From NCBI RefSeq assembly GCF_021919345.1, contig NZ_CP089293.1, forward strand, positions 2,976,001 to 3,040,000: 64,000 nt of DNA. Direction: 5' to 3'. Source of the stretch: Paenarthrobacter nicotinovorans (GTDB taxonomy: Bacteria > Actinomycetota > Actinomycetes > Actinomycetales > Micrococcaceae). The notes beneath the pieces were generated by a model. The model did not search any database and was not told the DNA's origin. It was given only the letters and a program-made list of their open reading frames with translations. Below, one piece after another: positions 10,055 to 19,430 of this stretch; within the stretch, counting starts at the first letter, position 1; every line of letters begins with the position of its first letter. Both the position numbers and the translations under genes were made by a program.

Positions 10055-10554
10055 GCTGGGGCTCCTTCGGAAGGGTGTTGTTCGTTCAAGGTCAGCCTCA
10101 TGATCAAGGCGTCTGTTCCGTCGCGGTAATAGCGGGGACGGACGTGGATCTGCTCAAACCCGAAACGCACATAGAGTTGCTGCGCGCGGGGATTGTCCGC
10201 CCGCACTTCCAGCAACACGTCTGCCGCGCGGCGTCGCCGCGCCTCATCGATGAGCTCCGCAAGGACCGCGGAGCCGATGCCCCGGCCTTCGAATTCAGGC
10301 ACGACGGCGATCGTCTGGACGTCCGCGATGGGCTCGATGCACATCAATCCCGCATAAGCGACGATCTCCCCTGCGGCCTCGGCCACCACGTAACGGCGGG
10401 TTTCGGGCTGGGCCAGTTCGTCGAAGAACATCTGCAGCGGCCATGCGTCCACAGGGAACAAACGGCGCTCCAAAGCCTCTACGGCCGGGATGTCGGCTTC
10501 GGTCATGTCGCGCAGGGAAACCCCGGCGAGCTCCAGTTTGGGTGACAATTTCAC
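10051..10554 (-). CDS. rimI: Ribosomal protein S18 alanine N-acetyltransferase RimI
   Basis: 167-residue GNAT acetyltransferase. [18 protein letters not shown] at the start, acetyl-CoA loop [15 protein letters not shown], and the RimI-type [19 protein letters not shown] with the catalytic-region [13 protein letters not shown] at the end. It acetylates the N-terminal alanine of S18 and, in actinobacteria, is routinely encoded between tsaB and tsaD. I start at the GTG at 10554, 13 bases after tsaB's stop. The longer in-frame ATG would run back through tsaB. Confidence 0.94.
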   Translation of the reverse strand: MKLSPKLELAGVSLRDMTEADIPAVEALERRLFPVDAWPLQMFFDELAQPETRRYVVAEAAGEIVAYAGLMCIEPIADVQTIAVVPEFEGRGIGSAVLAELIDEARRRRAADVLLEVRADNPRAQQLYVRFGFEQIHVRPRYYRDGTDALIMRLTLNEQHPSEGAPA

Positions 10555-10567
10555 AGTTCCCGTCCCA

Positions 10568-11239
10568 TCACAGTGCGCGCTTCCGGGGTCCCGGTACTTG
10601 GGCGTCGGATTCCCGCAGGTACAGAGGGGTCGAATCCAGAAGGGGCCGGCCCGATGCGAGCCGGGCAAGGGCGAACTGGCCAAGGGAAGCGGCGTCGGGG
10701 TGCGTGGACGCAAAGTCTTCATCGGCCCTGAGCACATCCGCGTACAGGCCGGCGCCGGCACCGAACACCGGCAAGTCGGGCAGTTCGGAGGCGAAGCCCA
10801 CGTGCGGTCCATCAACGAGATCCGGCAGCTGGCCCTCCTTCAGGGAGTACCGGGCCCAGTAGACCTCTTTGCGCCGGGCGTCCGTTGCCACCAGGAACCC
10901 GGGAACTGCCGCTGTGGATTCAGCCACCTCAAGGGCAACGGCGTCCAGGCTCATCAGTCCGTACAACGGTTTGTTCCACACGAACGCCAAGGTGCGGGCG
11001 GTCGCGATACCGGAGCGGAGCCCGGTAAACGGGCCCGGGCCCACACCTGTGACGATCGCATCGATGTCCGCGCCGGTAACGCCTGCTCCGGTCAACAGCT
11101 TCTCAATACCCGGGGCAAGAACTTCGGCGTGGCTACGGGTATCTTCCGTGGCGAAGGAATCCACCACGCCTTCCATGGCGTCGTCGGAGATCAGGGCTGC
11201 GCTGGCAACGGCGGAAGTATCAATGGCCAGGATCAACAT
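10568..11239 (-). CDS. tsaB: tRNA threonylcarbamoyladenosine biosynthesis protein TsaB
   Basis: 223 residues, the non-catalytic ASKHA partner that scaffolds TsaD in t6A formation. It begins LILAIDTSAVASAALI and has GVGPGPFTGLRSGIATARTLAF (about 65-86), the family signature. The last two thirds (YWARYSLKEGQLPDLVDGP) are the variable domain. Its ATG overlaps the tsaE stop by one base (TAATG). Codon use and context match its neighbours. Confidence 0.95.
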   Translation of the reverse strand: MLILAIDTSAVASAALISDDAMEGVVDSFATEDTRSHAEVLAPGIEKLLTGAGVTGADIDAIVTGVGPGPFTGLRSGIATARTLAFVWNKPLYGLMSLDAVALEVAESTAAVPGFLVATDARRKEVYWARYSLKEGQLPDLVDGPHVGFASELPDLPVFGAGAGLYADVLRADEDFASTHPDAASLGQFALARLASGRPLLDSTPLYLRESDAQVPGPRKRAL

Positions 11240-11850
11240 TAGTTATCTCCCTCATGTGCGTTGTCCGGTTGCGCTGCGCTGTCCGGCTGTCCTGCGGTGG
11301 CCAGGAGCCGTGGCTCATCCGCCCACCGTGGACCGAATCCCCGGAACACAATGGTGCGGGGCTCGTCGTCGTCATCGCTCTCAAAGTCCAGGACGTCATC
11401 CGTCACCGTTCCTGCCGAGGCGCCGCCGCCCACGGCCCTGTGCAGCTCCACTTCCAGGCGGCTATCCGAGAGATGCTCCACCCGGTCCCGCCCCCACTCC
11501 ACCACCGTGACGGCGGTGTCCATGGTGTTTTCGAGGTCGATGTCGTCGATCTCTGCGGCCGAGTCCAGCCTGTACGCGTCAACATGGACCAAGTCAGGCC
11601 CACCCGGCCTGGGACCGTCCGGAAGGTTCGGATGGATCCTGACCAGCACAAAGGTCGGCGAGATGATGCCGGCCCTTACACCCAGGCCCTCCCCCAGCCC
11701 CTGGGTGAACGTGGTCTTTCCAGCGCCCAGTTCCCCGGTCAGGACAAGGAGATCGCCGGCCTCAAGCACCTCACCGAGCGCTGCTGCGAGCGCGTGTGTC
11801 TGCTCCGCCGTCGTGACCTTCAACGTGCGTTGCCACAGGGGTTCGCTCAC
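11239..11850 (-). CDS. tsaE: tRNA threonylcarbamoyladenosine biosynthesis ATPase TsaE
   Basis: 203 residues, longer than the roughly 150-residue minimum because of a C-terminal extension. Walker A is TGELGAGKTTFTQGLGEGL (about 38-56). ISPTFVLVRIHPN and HVDAYRLDS are the conserved switch and Walker-B regions. It supplies ATP hydrolysis to the TsaBDE t6A complex. The region after about residue 130 (HLSDSRLEVELHRA, then an Asp/Glu-rich stretch) is poorly conserved in the family. GTG start overlapping the alr stop (GTGA). Confidence 0.95.
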   Translation of the reverse strand: MSEPLWQRTLKVTTAEQTHALAAALGEVLEAGDLLVLTGELGAGKTTFTQGLGEGLGVRAGIISPTFVLVRIHPNLPDGPRPGGPDLVHVDAYRLDSAAEIDDIDLENTMDTAVTVVEWGRDRVEHLSDSRLEVELHRAVGGGASAGTVTDDVLDFESDDDDEPRTIVFRGFGPRWADEPRLLATAGQPDSAAQPDNAHEGDN

Positions 11851-13097
11851 AGCGCTGCTGCTTTGGCGTCGGTGGCAACGTCGGTCTGCGATGCCGGCTG
11901 GGAGGGTACTTCATTGACGTAGCTGCGAGGCACCCGCTGGCTGATGCGCGTGACGATTTCGTAGTTGTTGGTTCCGGCAGCTGCGGCCCAATCGTCGGCC
12001 GTGGGGCCGTGATCGGAGCCATTGCCGAACATGACGGCTTCGGCGCCCCGAAGCTCCGCGGCTGCCTCAGGAGTCAGGGGGCCCAGGTCGATGACCATCT
12101 GGTCCATGGCGATCCTGCCCACTACCGGGTAGTTGACGCCATTGACGCGGACCGGTCCGCCGGTGGCGATCCGCGGAACCCCGTCTGCGTAGCCCAACGG
12201 GACCAGGCCCAAGGTGCTTTCTTCGCTGGTGCGGTAGTTCAGGCCGTAGGAGACGCCCTGCCCTTCCGGGACCTGCTTGCAATTGGACAGGAGCGTGCGG
12301 ACGGTCATGGCGGGGTGCAAGCCAAGTTCGGCCGACGTCGCGCCTTCGAAGGGCGACAATCCGTAGACGCCGAGGCCCACGCGCACCAGGTCGAAGTGCG
12401 AATCCGGGCGAGACAACGCAGCGGGAGTGTTGGCGATATGCCGGACCTCCGTGTCCACACCGGCGTCTTCAGCCATGGCGATGGCCTCACGGAAGACAGC
12501 GAGCTGCTCATCGGTTTCGGGGCGGTGCGGTTCATCGGCCACGGCGAGATGAGAGAAGATCCCCACCACGCGCAGCAGGCCCTGGTCCTGGTAGTCCATG
12601 GCCTGGCCCAGCAGTTGGTCCCAGTCAGCAATGGTGCAGCCATTGCGGCCCAGACCGGTGTCCACCTTGAGGTGGACCCGCGCGGGCCGTTCCTGTTCGC
12701 GGGCTGCCGCGACTACGGCGTCCAGCTCCCAGCCGGAGATTCCGACGTCGATGCCGGCGGCGACGGCTGCCTGGAAGTTGCTCTCGTGGGTGTGCAGCCA
12801 GGCAAGCAACGGAGCATCGATGCCCGCGGCCCGCAAGGCGAGTGCCTCGGAAATGTGCGCCACCCCGAGCCATGCCGCACCGGCGTCGAGGGCTGCCCGC
12901 GCAACCTGGACGGCTCCGTGACCATACGCGTCGGCCTTCACTACGGCCATGACCGCGGCAGGAGAGGCGATGGCGACGAATTGCCGCACGTTGTGGCGTA
13001 CAGCTTCGAGATCGATCACCGCGGACCGTTCCAGGACCGCCGACTTGGCTATTGAGGCCTTTTCGCCGATCCCGATATCTGCTGCTTCATAAGTCAC
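11847..13097 (-). CDS. alr: Alanine racemase
   Basis: 416 residues, PLP enzyme making D-alanine for peptidoglycan. The PLP lysine sits in MAVVKADAYGHGA (Lys about 54), and the second catalytic Tyr is in the GVSYGLNYRT region. The GRIAMDQMVIDLG and GDGVPRI-type segments of the beta-barrel are also present. First gene of the alr-tsaE-tsaB-rimI-tsaD unit. The GTG at 13097 lies 7 bases after a TAGAAT -10 box and has no Shine-Dalgarno, so it is probably leaderless. About 35 residues precede the usual family start, a common actinobacterial feature. Confidence 0.96.
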   Translation of the reverse strand: MTYEAADIGIGEKASIAKSAVLERSAVIDLEAVRHNVRQFVAIASPAAVMAVVKADAYGHGAVQVARAALDAGAAWLGVAHISEALALRAAGIDAPLLAWLHTHESNFQAAVAAGIDVGISGWELDAVVAAAREQERPARVHLKVDTGLGRNGCTIADWDQLLGQAMDYQDQGLLRVVGIFSHLAVADEPHRPETDEQLAVFREAIAMAEDAGVDTEVRHIANTPAALSRPDSHFDLVRVGLGVYGLSPFEGATSAELGLHPAMTVRTLLSNCKQVPEGQGVSYGLNYRTSEESTLGLVPLGYADGVPRIATGGPVRVNGVNYPVVGRIAMDQMVIDLGPLTPEAAAELRGAEAVMFGNGSDHGPTADDWAAAAGTNNYEIVTRISQRVPRSYVNEVPSQPASQTDVATDAKAAAL

Positions 13098-13110
13098 CCT
13101 AGAGATTCTA
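13098..13110 (-). promoter_or_regulatory. Leaderless promoter of alr
   Basis: TAGAAT on the minus strand (13105-13110), 7 bases before the GTG start. No Shine-Dalgarno is visible between. Confidence 0.6.
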
Positions 13111-13154
13111 GTGGTGCCGGTGAATTCGGGTTAACTGCGCACGGGCGTTCACCC

Positions 13155-14249
13155 CTACTGGGCATCCGACAAGTGCGCGATGGTGGCCCGGGCGCGTCGT
13201 TGGGCTTCAGCGGGGATGTCCTTCACGATCGGTTCCAGGAACGCGAAGCGCCTCAGCCACTGGCTGCTTTGCCGCTCCTTCCGCGCGTTCGCCCGCTGCC
13301 ACCAGTCCGCGATGTCTCCCCAGCCGGGTGCGGCCAGGGACCCGCCAACCTCCTGGACGGCAAGCGAAGCGCACAGGTTGGCAAAACGCAGGCGGTCACC
13401 CAGCCGCCATCCTGCGAGGCACCCCACGATGAAGGCCGCACCGAAGCAGTCCCCTGCTCCCGTTGGATCAGAAGCCGGGACCGGCAAAGAAGGCACCCAC
13501 TCTTCCTCGCCGCTCTCCGAGTCCACCGCCACTGCCCCTTGGGGACCCAAGGTCACCACGGCTACCGGCACGCGGTCAGCCAGCGAGTACAGCGCCGCCC
13601 AGGGGTCGGATTTGCCGGTGAACGCCATGGCCTCGGGAGCGTTGGGCAGGAAAGCATAAAAGTTCTCCAGCTGGTCCAGCCGGCGCTCCGACCATTTCCC
13701 GGTAGGGTCCCACCCCACCACCCCAAAAAGCTTGGTACCGGATTTCATTGCGGCCAGCATCCACGGCTCCATCTCCTCCTCCAGGTCCGCAACGGCTGCG
13801 AGCGCCCGCGGAGGCTGGCCAATCAGCTGGGAAGCAGAGATCGGGGCGGGATGGCCGTGGGTGACCATGGAGCGGTCCTGGTTCACGCACATGGAAACAG
13901 TCACTGGTGAGTGCCACCCGGGAACCCGCTGCGACAACGACAGGTCCACGTGCTCCTGCTTCTCCAGGATCTGCCAGTTGTAGTCGCCGTAACCGTCGTC
14001 TCCGAAGGTCGCTGCAAGGTTGGTCCGCAACCCGAGCCGCGCTGCCGCAATGGCCTGGTTGGCCACCCCTCCCGGGCAGCTTCCCATGCCCTCGCTCCAC
14101 ACTTCCGTGCCCGGTTCCGGCGCTTGGGGAAGGCCGGTGAAAATGATGTCCTGGAAGACCGTGCCGGTCAGGAGAAGGTCGCACCCGGCGTCAGCGTCTG
14201 ACCTTACGGAGGCAAGGGGGTCGAATCGTCGCTGCGGCATAGCGTCCAT
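13155..14249 (-). CDS. PfkB-family carbohydrate kinase
   Basis: 364 residues. The ribokinase fold is shown by LLLTGTVFQDIIFTGLP at the start, the sugar-binding GGVANQAIAAARLGL, and the ATP/catalytic DPTGAGDCFGAAF near the C-terminus (anion hole GAGD). It phosphorylates a sugar or nucleoside, but the exact substrate cannot be read. I start at the ATG at 14249 because a TAGTCT -10 box lies 7 bases upstream. The ATG at 14285 would place the promoter inside the gene. Its promoter abuts that of the divergent GH4 glycosidase, so the two may serve the same sugar. Confidence 0.88.
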   Translation of the reverse strand: MDAMPQRRFDPLASVRSDADAGCDLLLTGTVFQDIIFTGLPQAPEPGTEVWSEGMGSCPGGVANQAIAAARLGLRTNLAATFGDDGYGDYNWQILEKQEHVDLSLSQRVPGWHSPVTVSMCVNQDRSMVTHGHPAPISASQLIGQPPRALAAVADLEEEMEPWMLAAMKSGTKLFGVVGWDPTGKWSERRLDQLENFYAFLPNAPEAMAFTGKSDPWAALYSLADRVPVAVVTLGPQGAVAVDSESGEEEWVPSLPVPASDPTGAGDCFGAAFIVGCLAGWRLGDRLRFANLCASLAVQEVGGSLAAPGWGDIADWWQRANARKERQSSQWLRRFAFLEPIVKDIPAEAQRRARATIAHLSDAQ

Positions 14250-14296
14250 GAACGGCAGACTACGCTGCAGCTTGCGGAGCTGCATAGACTCGGATC
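14250..14296. promoter_or_regulatory. Back-to-back leaderless promoters, PfkB kinase and GH4 glycosidase
   Basis: Minus strand: TAGTCT at 14257-14262, 7 bases before the kinase ATG at 14249. Plus strand: TAGACT at 14285-14290, 6 bases before the glycosidase ATG at 14297. The two start codons are only 47 bp apart, so the -35 region of each promoter overlaps the other's -10 region, and mutual interference is likely. Confidence 0.6.
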
Positions 14297-15676
14297 ATGC
14301 GGCTTATGATCGCCGGCGGTGGCGGATTCCGGGTTCCCCTTGTGTACCGGGCGTTGTGTACTGGCCCCTTCGCCGGCCTGGTCAGCGAATTGGTGCTTTT
14401 CGACGTCGATGGGCAACGGCTCCAAGCAATTCAGGCCGTACTCCGCGATATGCACACAGGCCCCGGTTCCGGTCCCGCCGTCGTCGCCTGCAGCGACCTT
14501 GGCCAGGCGCTCACGGGAACCGACGTGGTTTTCGCGGCCATCCGGCCTGGTGGAACGGCCGGCCGGATCGCCGATGAGCGTGTTGCACTTGATCTGGGGC
14601 TGCTGGGCCAGGAGACCACCGGAGCAGGCGGGATTTCCTACGCCCTGCGATCCATCCCCCGGATGCTCGAACTCGCCCAGGCCATGCGGCGTCACTGCCC
14701 CGGTGCATGGCTTATCAACTTCACCAACCCCGCCGGAATGGTCACCGAGGCATTGGTGCCGCTGCTTGGGAACCGGGTGATTGGGATCTGTGATTCCGCT
14801 GGGGGCCTGGCCCAGCGGGCGGCCCGGGCAGCCGGTGTCCCGCTGGAGGAAGGAAACCTCGACGGCGTGGGCTACTACGGGCTGAACCACCTCGGCTGGC
14901 TCTACCGGCTGGCACCAGGTGGCACGGACCTCCTGCCCGGGCTGCTGGCGGATCCTGCCGCCCTTGAGTCGATTGAAGAAGGGCGCCTGTTCGGGCAGCG
15001 CACCCTGGAAAAGCTCGGCTGTCTGCCCAACGAGTACCTCTACTACTACTACCAGACGTCGCAGGCCACCCAGGCTATCCGTGGACAACGGCAAACTCGT
15101 GGGGCGTCCATCCACCAACAGCAGCATTCGCTCTACCCCGATCTGCTGCGGGCGGAGGACGCCTATGCGCTATGGGATGCAGCCCGGCGATCCCGTGAAG
15201 AGGGGTACCTCGCCGAAGCCCGCACCCACGGGGAACAGCGCGACGAGTCCGATCTCGCTGGAGGCGGCTACGAGAGGGTGGCTCTGTCCGTGATGCGGGC
15301 CCTCTTGGGCGGCGGGACCGCCCAGCTCATCCTCAACGTGCCCAACGCTCCCGTGCTGCCCACCGGGAGTCTTCACCCGGCGGAGGTGGCCGTGCCCGGG
15401 CTGCCGCCGGACGCCGTCGTCGAAGTCCCCTCCCAGGTGACGCCCGACGGCGCCGTGGCAGTCGCGCAGGAAAGGCCGCCGGGCCCGTTCCTCACCTTGA
15501 TGCAGCGCGTCAAGGAGGTGGAGCGGCTGACGATCCGCGCCGTCCGTGACCACGACCGGGAAGCAGCCGTACAGGCGTTTGCGTCGCACCCGTTGGTGGG
15601 ATCGGAGCTGCTGGGCACGCAGCTGCTGGCAGGCTATGAGGAGGCATTCCCCGGGATGGCCGGGCTCTGGGGGTAA
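14297..15676 (+). CDS. Family 4 glycoside hydrolase (6-phospho-beta-glucosidase type)
   Basis: 459 residues, usual GH4 length. The N-terminal NAD-binding loop is MIAGGGGFRVPLVY (4-17). NFTNPAG at 141-147 and GICD at about 163-166 (the Cys that helps bind the divalent metal) are GH4 hallmarks, and the active-site Tyr region YYYYQTSQAT lies near 250. GH4 uses NAD and a metal for a redox-elimination mechanism. 6-Phospho-beta-glucosidase is the closest label, but no PTS gene is nearby to make a 6-phosphorylated substrate. Probable leaderless start at 14297. Confidence 0.88.
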   Translation: MRLMIAGGGGFRVPLVYRALCTGPFAGLVSELVLFDVDGQRLQAIQAVLRDMHTGPGSGPAVVACSDLGQALTGTDVVFAAIRPGGTAGRIADERVALDLGLLGQETTGAGGISYALRSIPRMLELAQAMRRHCPGAWLINFTNPAGMVTEALVPLLGNRVIGICDSAGGLAQRAARAAGVPLEEGNLDGVGYYGLNHLGWLYRLAPGGTDLLPGLLADPAALESIEEGRLFGQRTLEKLGCLPNEYLYYYYQTSQATQAIRGQRQTRGASIHQQQHSLYPDLLRAEDAYALWDAARRSREEGYLAEARTHGEQRDESDLAGGGYERVALSVMRALLGGGTAQLILNVPNAPVLPTGSLHPAEVAVPGLPPDAVVEVPSQVTPDGAVAVAQERPPGPFLTLMQRVKEVERLTIRAVRDHDREAAVQAFASHPLVGSELLGTQLLAGYEEAFPGMAGLWG

Positions 15677-15689
15677 GGGCGGGACAAGG

Positions 15690-16199
15690 CTAGAGTTTGC
15701 GGTACATCACGTGCAGGCCCACGTAGCCGATCTCCGGATGGTTGAAGGCCTCCGGCACCGTGGCAAGGATTCGGAATCCCATGGACTGCCACAGCCACAC
15801 GGCCCTGACGTTGCTCTCCACCACCGCGTTGTACTGCATCGCGTAGAACCCCGCAGCTTTGGCTTCCTGGAGCGAGTATGCGCAGAGCGCCCGCGCAATG
15901 CCCTGGCCCGAATGGTTGGCCGCCACCATGTAACCGGCGTTGGCGACATGGCTGCCACCACCGCCCTGGTTGGGGTGGAATTCGCCGGTCCCGAGAATCT
16001 TGCCGGATTCCCTGTCGACGGCCACAAACGTCTGGCCGGGCTCTTCCTTGGTCCACTTCGCCTTCGCTTCGTCCTCCGGTGTGCCGCGGTCCCAGGTGAA
16101 GGTCTCGCCCTCCCGGATCACGGGTTCCAGGATGGACCAGATGCCGGCCCAGTCGCCCGGTGTTGCGACGCGGATGTCAAAGCTTTGTTCTTGGCTCAC
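15690..16199 (-). CDS. GNAT-family N-acetyltransferase (phosphinothricin-acetyltransferase-like)
   Basis: 169 residues. DIRVATPGDWAGIWSILEPVI at the start resembles PAT/BAR-like acetyltransferases. The acetyl-CoA site is VAANHSGQGIARALCAYSLQ (about 97-116), followed by NAVVESNVRAVWLWQSMGF, the usual C-terminal GNAT strand-helix. I start at the GTG at 16199, 7 bases after TAGCGT. The in-frame ATG at 16292 would extend into mshA's promoter region. The substrate is unknown. Convergent with the GH4 gene, 13 bp away. Confidence 0.87.
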   Translation of the reverse strand: MSQEQSFDIRVATPGDWAGIWSILEPVIREGETFTWDRGTPEDEAKAKWTKEEPGQTFVAVDRESGKILGTGEFHPNQGGGGSHVANAGYMVAANHSGQGIARALCAYSLQEAKAAGFYAMQYNAVVESNVRAVWLWQSMGFRILATVPEAFNHPEIGYVGLHVMYRKL

Positions 16200-16212
16200 A
16201 GCCCACACGCTA
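16200..16212 (-). promoter_or_regulatory. Leaderless promoter of the GNAT gene
   Basis: TAGCGT on the minus strand (16207-16212), 7 bases before the GTG at 16199. No Shine-Dalgarno. Confidence 0.5.
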
Positions 16213-16243
16213 GCAGCCTTGTCCACATAGCGGGGCCGCTTTA

Positions 16244-16271
16244 TTGAGGCACGGTTTGGCAGGAGTAGTGT
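16244..16271 (+). promoter_or_regulatory. Candidate mshA promoter
   Basis: TTGAGG (16244-16249), 16 bases, TAGTGT (16266-16271), about 48 bp before the mshA ATG. Confidence 0.5.
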
Positions 16272-16318
16272 TTTCTGCAGGGCAAAAGCCACGTGCGGTG
16301 AAAGTCAGGAGGAGTGCG

Positions 16319-17563
16319 ATGCCGATGGTCCGTCGAGTGGCGTTCTTGTCACTGCACACCTCCCCCATGGAGCAGCCCGGGGCCGGTGACGCCGGTGGGA
16401 TGAACGTCTACGTCAGGGCCTTGGCCATGGCACTTGCCGAGTCGGGTGTTGAAGTGCAGATCTTCACGCGCGCCACCAAAGCCAGCCAGCCCGCCGTCGA
16501 GCATCCCGGTCCCGGCGTGTGCGTCCACAACGTCAAGGCCGGACCACGCCGGAAGATACCCAAGGAAGAACTGCCCGAACTTCTGCACCACATGGTGGTG
16601 GAGATCGACAATATCCGGAACCGGCAACTGCATGGCCGCTACGACGCCATCCACTCGCACTATTGGGTCTCCGGCGTTGCGGGGCTTGAGTTGGCCTCAT
16701 TGTGGGGAGTTCCTCTGGTGCACACCATGCACACCATGGCGAAGGTAAAGAACCTCGTGCTGCAACCCGGCGAACACCCGGAGCCGCGGCGCCGCGAGAA
16801 CGGCGAGCAGCGGATCGTCGATGGCGCGGCCCGCCTGATAGCCAATACCCCAGCTGAAGCCGATGAACTCGTGTCGCACTACGGGGCGGACCGCGACCGG
16901 ATCGACATCGCTCCGCCCGGCGTAGACCTCAACGTCTTTACGCCGTCGTTCCGCAAGAAGTCACGTGCCCGGCTGGAGGTGCGGCCGGAGAGCTTCCACA
17001 TTCTGTTTGCCGGCCGGATCCAGCGGCTCAAAGGTCCCCAGATTTTCGTCAAGGCCGCCGGAATCCTCCGCAAGCGCAGGCCGGACATCGACCTGGAAAT
17101 GACCATCCTGGGCTCGTTGAGCGGCGCCAAGGACTTCAACCTCCAACAGATCATCCACGAAGCAGGACTCGACGACGTCGTCACCCACCGTCCGCCGGTG
17201 GTGGCGCCCGAACTCGCCGGGTGGTTCCGCTCGGCCGACGTCGTCGTGATGCCATCGTTCAGCGAGTCCTTTGGCCTGGTGGCTTTGGAAGCACAGGCGT
17301 GCGGTACACCCGTAGTCGCCACCAACGTCGGTGGTCTGTCCCGGGCAATCTCGGACGGCCGCACCGGAATCCTGGTGGACGGACACGACCCCACGGACTG
17401 GGCCGATGCCCTCGAGGACCTCTACGACGACGTCCAGACCCGCGAGGACATGGGCCGGCTCGCGGCCACCCATGCCGAATCGTTCGGCTGGCAGCGCACA
17501 GCTGCGATCACCTTGGACAGCTACCGTGAAGCCGTCGGGGGCCTGTTGCTTCCGAGGACCTGA
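16319..17563 (+). CDS. mshA: D-inositol-3-phosphate glycosyltransferase MshA
   Basis: 414 residues, GT4 glycosyltransferase that transfers GlcNAc from UDP-GlcNAc to inositol 3-phosphate, the first step of mycothiol synthesis. It shows HTSPMEQPGAGDAGGMNVYV near the start (donor/acceptor loop), HSHYWVSG, VHTMHTMAKVKN, GVDLNVFTP, and the GT4 E-x7-E signature in SESFGLVALEAQACGTPVVA near residue 320. AGGAGG lies 8 bases before the ATG at 16319, and an in-frame ATG at 16244 is too far upstream. ino1, which makes the inositol phosphate acceptor, is 2 kb downstream on the other strand. Confidence 0.92.
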   Translation: MPMVRRVAFLSLHTSPMEQPGAGDAGGMNVYVRALAMALAESGVEVQIFTRATKASQPAVEHPGPGVCVHNVKAGPRRKIPKEELPELLHHMVVEIDNIRNRQLHGRYDAIHSHYWVSGVAGLELASLWGVPLVHTMHTMAKVKNLVLQPGEHPEPRRRENGEQRIVDGAARLIANTPAEADELVSHYGADRDRIDIAPPGVDLNVFTPSFRKKSRARLEVRPESFHILFAGRIQRLKGPQIFVKAAGILRKRRPDIDLEMTILGSLSGAKDFNLQQIIHEAGLDDVVTHRPPVVAPELAGWFRSADVVVMPSFSESFGLVALEAQACGTPVVATNVGGLSRAISDGRTGILVDGHDPTDWADALEDLYDDVQTREDMGRLAATHAESFGWQRTAAITLDSYREAVGGLLLPRT

Positions 17564-17666
17564 GGTTCCTCAGCGTCGGGCCTCGCGGCTGGTAGATTGT
17601 CGCGCACAGCGTTAGCGCGCCATAAGCGTCAGCCGTGACACGGGAACATCCAGCCGAAGGACAACG

Positions 17667-19355
17667 ATGTCTGAAAACAAGGCCATGAGTGATCTTGAGA
17701 TTGCCCGCAATGCCGCCATGCTCCCCATTGAGGAGATCGCCCAAAGAGCGGGCATCAACGTGGATGCCCTTGAGCTGTACGGGCGTTACAAAGCCAAGAT
17801 CAACCCTGGAAAGCTGGCGTTCCCTGCCGACAAGGTGCCGGGAAAAGTGGTGCTTGTTTCAGCCATGTCCCCCACTCCCGCCGGAGAAGGCAAATCAACC
17901 ACCACCGTAGGACTCGCCGATTCCCTGGCCCGCGCCGGACACAAAGTCATGATCGCGCTTAGGGAGCCTTCCTTGGGGCCGATCCTGGGGATGAAGGGCG
18001 GGGCTACGGGAGGTGGCTACTCCCAGGTCCTGCCGATGGACGACATCAACTTGCACTTCACCGGGGATTTCCACGCGATCACCTCAGCAAACAACGCCCT
18101 CATGGCCTTGGTGGACAACCACATCTTCCAAGGGAACCAGCTGGGAATCGACCCCCGCCGCATGACGTTCAAACGCGTCCTTGACATGAACGACCGTGCC
18201 CTGCGGGAAGTGGTGATCGGCCTTGGTGGCCCCGCGCAGGGCGTGCCACGGCAGGATGGATTCGACATTACCGTGGCGTCCGAGATCATGGCCGTCTTCT
18301 GCTTGGCCACGGACCTGGACGATCTCCGATGCCGCCTGGGCAGGATCACTTTCGGGTACACCTATGAGCGGGCACCGGTCACCGTCGCGGATCTCGGTGT
18401 TGAAGGCGCACTTACGATGCTCCTGAAGGACGCCATCAAGCCAAACCTCGTCCAGACCATCGCAGGAACTCCGGCGCTGGTACATGGGGGTCCGTTTGCG
18501 AACATCGCCCATGGATGCAATTCGCTGATCGCCACCAGGACGGCCATGCAGCTGGCTGACGTGGTGGTCACCGAGGCCGGCTTCGGGGCGGACCTTGGCG
18601 CCGAAAAGTACATGGACATCAAGGCGCGGATCGCAGCAGTGGCGCCATCCGCCGTCGTGGTTGTTGCCACCATCCGGGCCCTCAAGATGCAAGGCGGGGT
18701 TCCCAAGGAACACCTCGGCGAGCCCAACATGGATGCCATGGCTGCCGGAGTGGAGAACCTCAAGAGGCATGTCCGGAACGTGGCCAAATTTGGTATCACC
18801 CCGGTTGTCTCCATCAACAAGTTCGCCACCGACACTGCGGAAGAACTCGACTGGCTCCTTGCATGGTGTGCAGCGGAAGGGGTGGAGGCCGCCGTCGCAG
18901 ATGTCTGGGGCCGCGGTGGAGGCGGCGACGGCGGGGACGAACTGGCCGCCAAGGTGGCAGCTGCCTTGGATGCGCCGTCCGGTTTCCATCACCTCTACCC
19001 GTTGGAGCTGCCTGTGGAGGACAAGATCCGGACGATCGTGCAGGAGATATACGGGGCCGATGGCGTGGAGTTCTCCGTGCCGGCCCTCAAACGCCTTGCG
19101 GAGATTGAGAAGAACGGCTGGTCCGGCCTTCCCGTCTGCATGGCCAAAACCCAGTACTCCTTCACTGATGACGCCTCCAGGCTCGGGGCACCCAAGGGTT
19201 TCCGGGTGCACGTTCGCGACCTCATCCCGAAAACCGGTGCCGGTTTCATCGTGGCACTGACCGGGGCCGTCATGACCATGCCCGGGCTTCCGAAGGAACC
19301 GGCAGCCATGCGCATGGACATCGACGCCGACGGCAACCCCACGGGCCTTTTCTGA
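17667..19355 (+). CDS. fhs: Formate--tetrahydrofolate ligase
   Basis: 562 residues, full family length. ATP-dependent formation of 10-formyl-THF from formate for purine and one-carbon metabolism in the cytoplasm. The P-loop TPAGEGKST is at about 70-78. Other family blocks are [29 protein letters not shown], and AFGGFGA-type [16 protein letters not shown]. The C-terminal [17 protein letters not shown] is also present. GAAGGA lies 5 bases before the ATG. No ZTP riboswitch core could be recognised in the roughly 100-bp leader. Confidence 0.97.
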   Translation: MSENKAMSDLEIARNAAMLPIEEIAQRAGINVDALELYGRYKAKINPGKLAFPADKVPGKVVLVSAMSPTPAGEGKSTTTVGLADSLARAGHKVMIALREPSLGPILGMKGGATGGGYSQVLPMDDINLHFTGDFHAITSANNALMALVDNHIFQGNQLGIDPRRMTFKRVLDMNDRALREVVIGLGGPAQGVPRQDGFDITVASEIMAVFCLATDLDDLRCRLGRITFGYTYERAPVTVADLGVEGALTMLLKDAIKPNLVQTIAGTPALVHGGPFANIAHGCNSLIATRTAMQLADVVVTEAGFGADLGAEKYMDIKARIAAVAPSAVVVVATIRALKMQGGVPKEHLGEPNMDAMAAGVENLKRHVRNVAKFGITPVVSINKFATDTAEELDWLLAWCAAEGVEAAVADVWGRGGGGDGGDELAAKVAAALDAPSGFHHLYPLELPVEDKIRTIVQEIYGADGVEFSVPALKRLAEIEKNGWSGLPVCMAKTQYSFTDDASRLGAPKGFRVHVRDLIPKTGAGFIVALTGAVMTMPGLPKEPAAMRMDIDADGNPTGLF

Positions 19356-19363
19356 CCCTTCCT

Positions 19364-19427
19364 CACACCCCACGCCCTTCAACCAAACCCTCCCGCACAC
19401 CCCACGCCCTTCAACCAAACCCTCCCG
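19364..19427. repeat. Two exact tandem copies of a 32-bp unit
   Basis: Copies at 19364-19395 and 19396-19427, each starting CACACCCCACGCCCTTCAAC and ending CCTCCCG, begin 8 bp past the fhs stop. CCCTTCAA in the second copy (19407-19414) can pair with TTGAAGGG at 19435-19442, giving a weak stem at the end of fhs. Confidence 0.9.
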
Positions 19428-19430
19428 CAC

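Noticed and set aside
17564..17666. ZTP or folate riboswitch before fhs
   Set aside because: The leader is only about 100 bp and I could not find the conserved core of either riboswitch class; a covariance-model search would be decisive.
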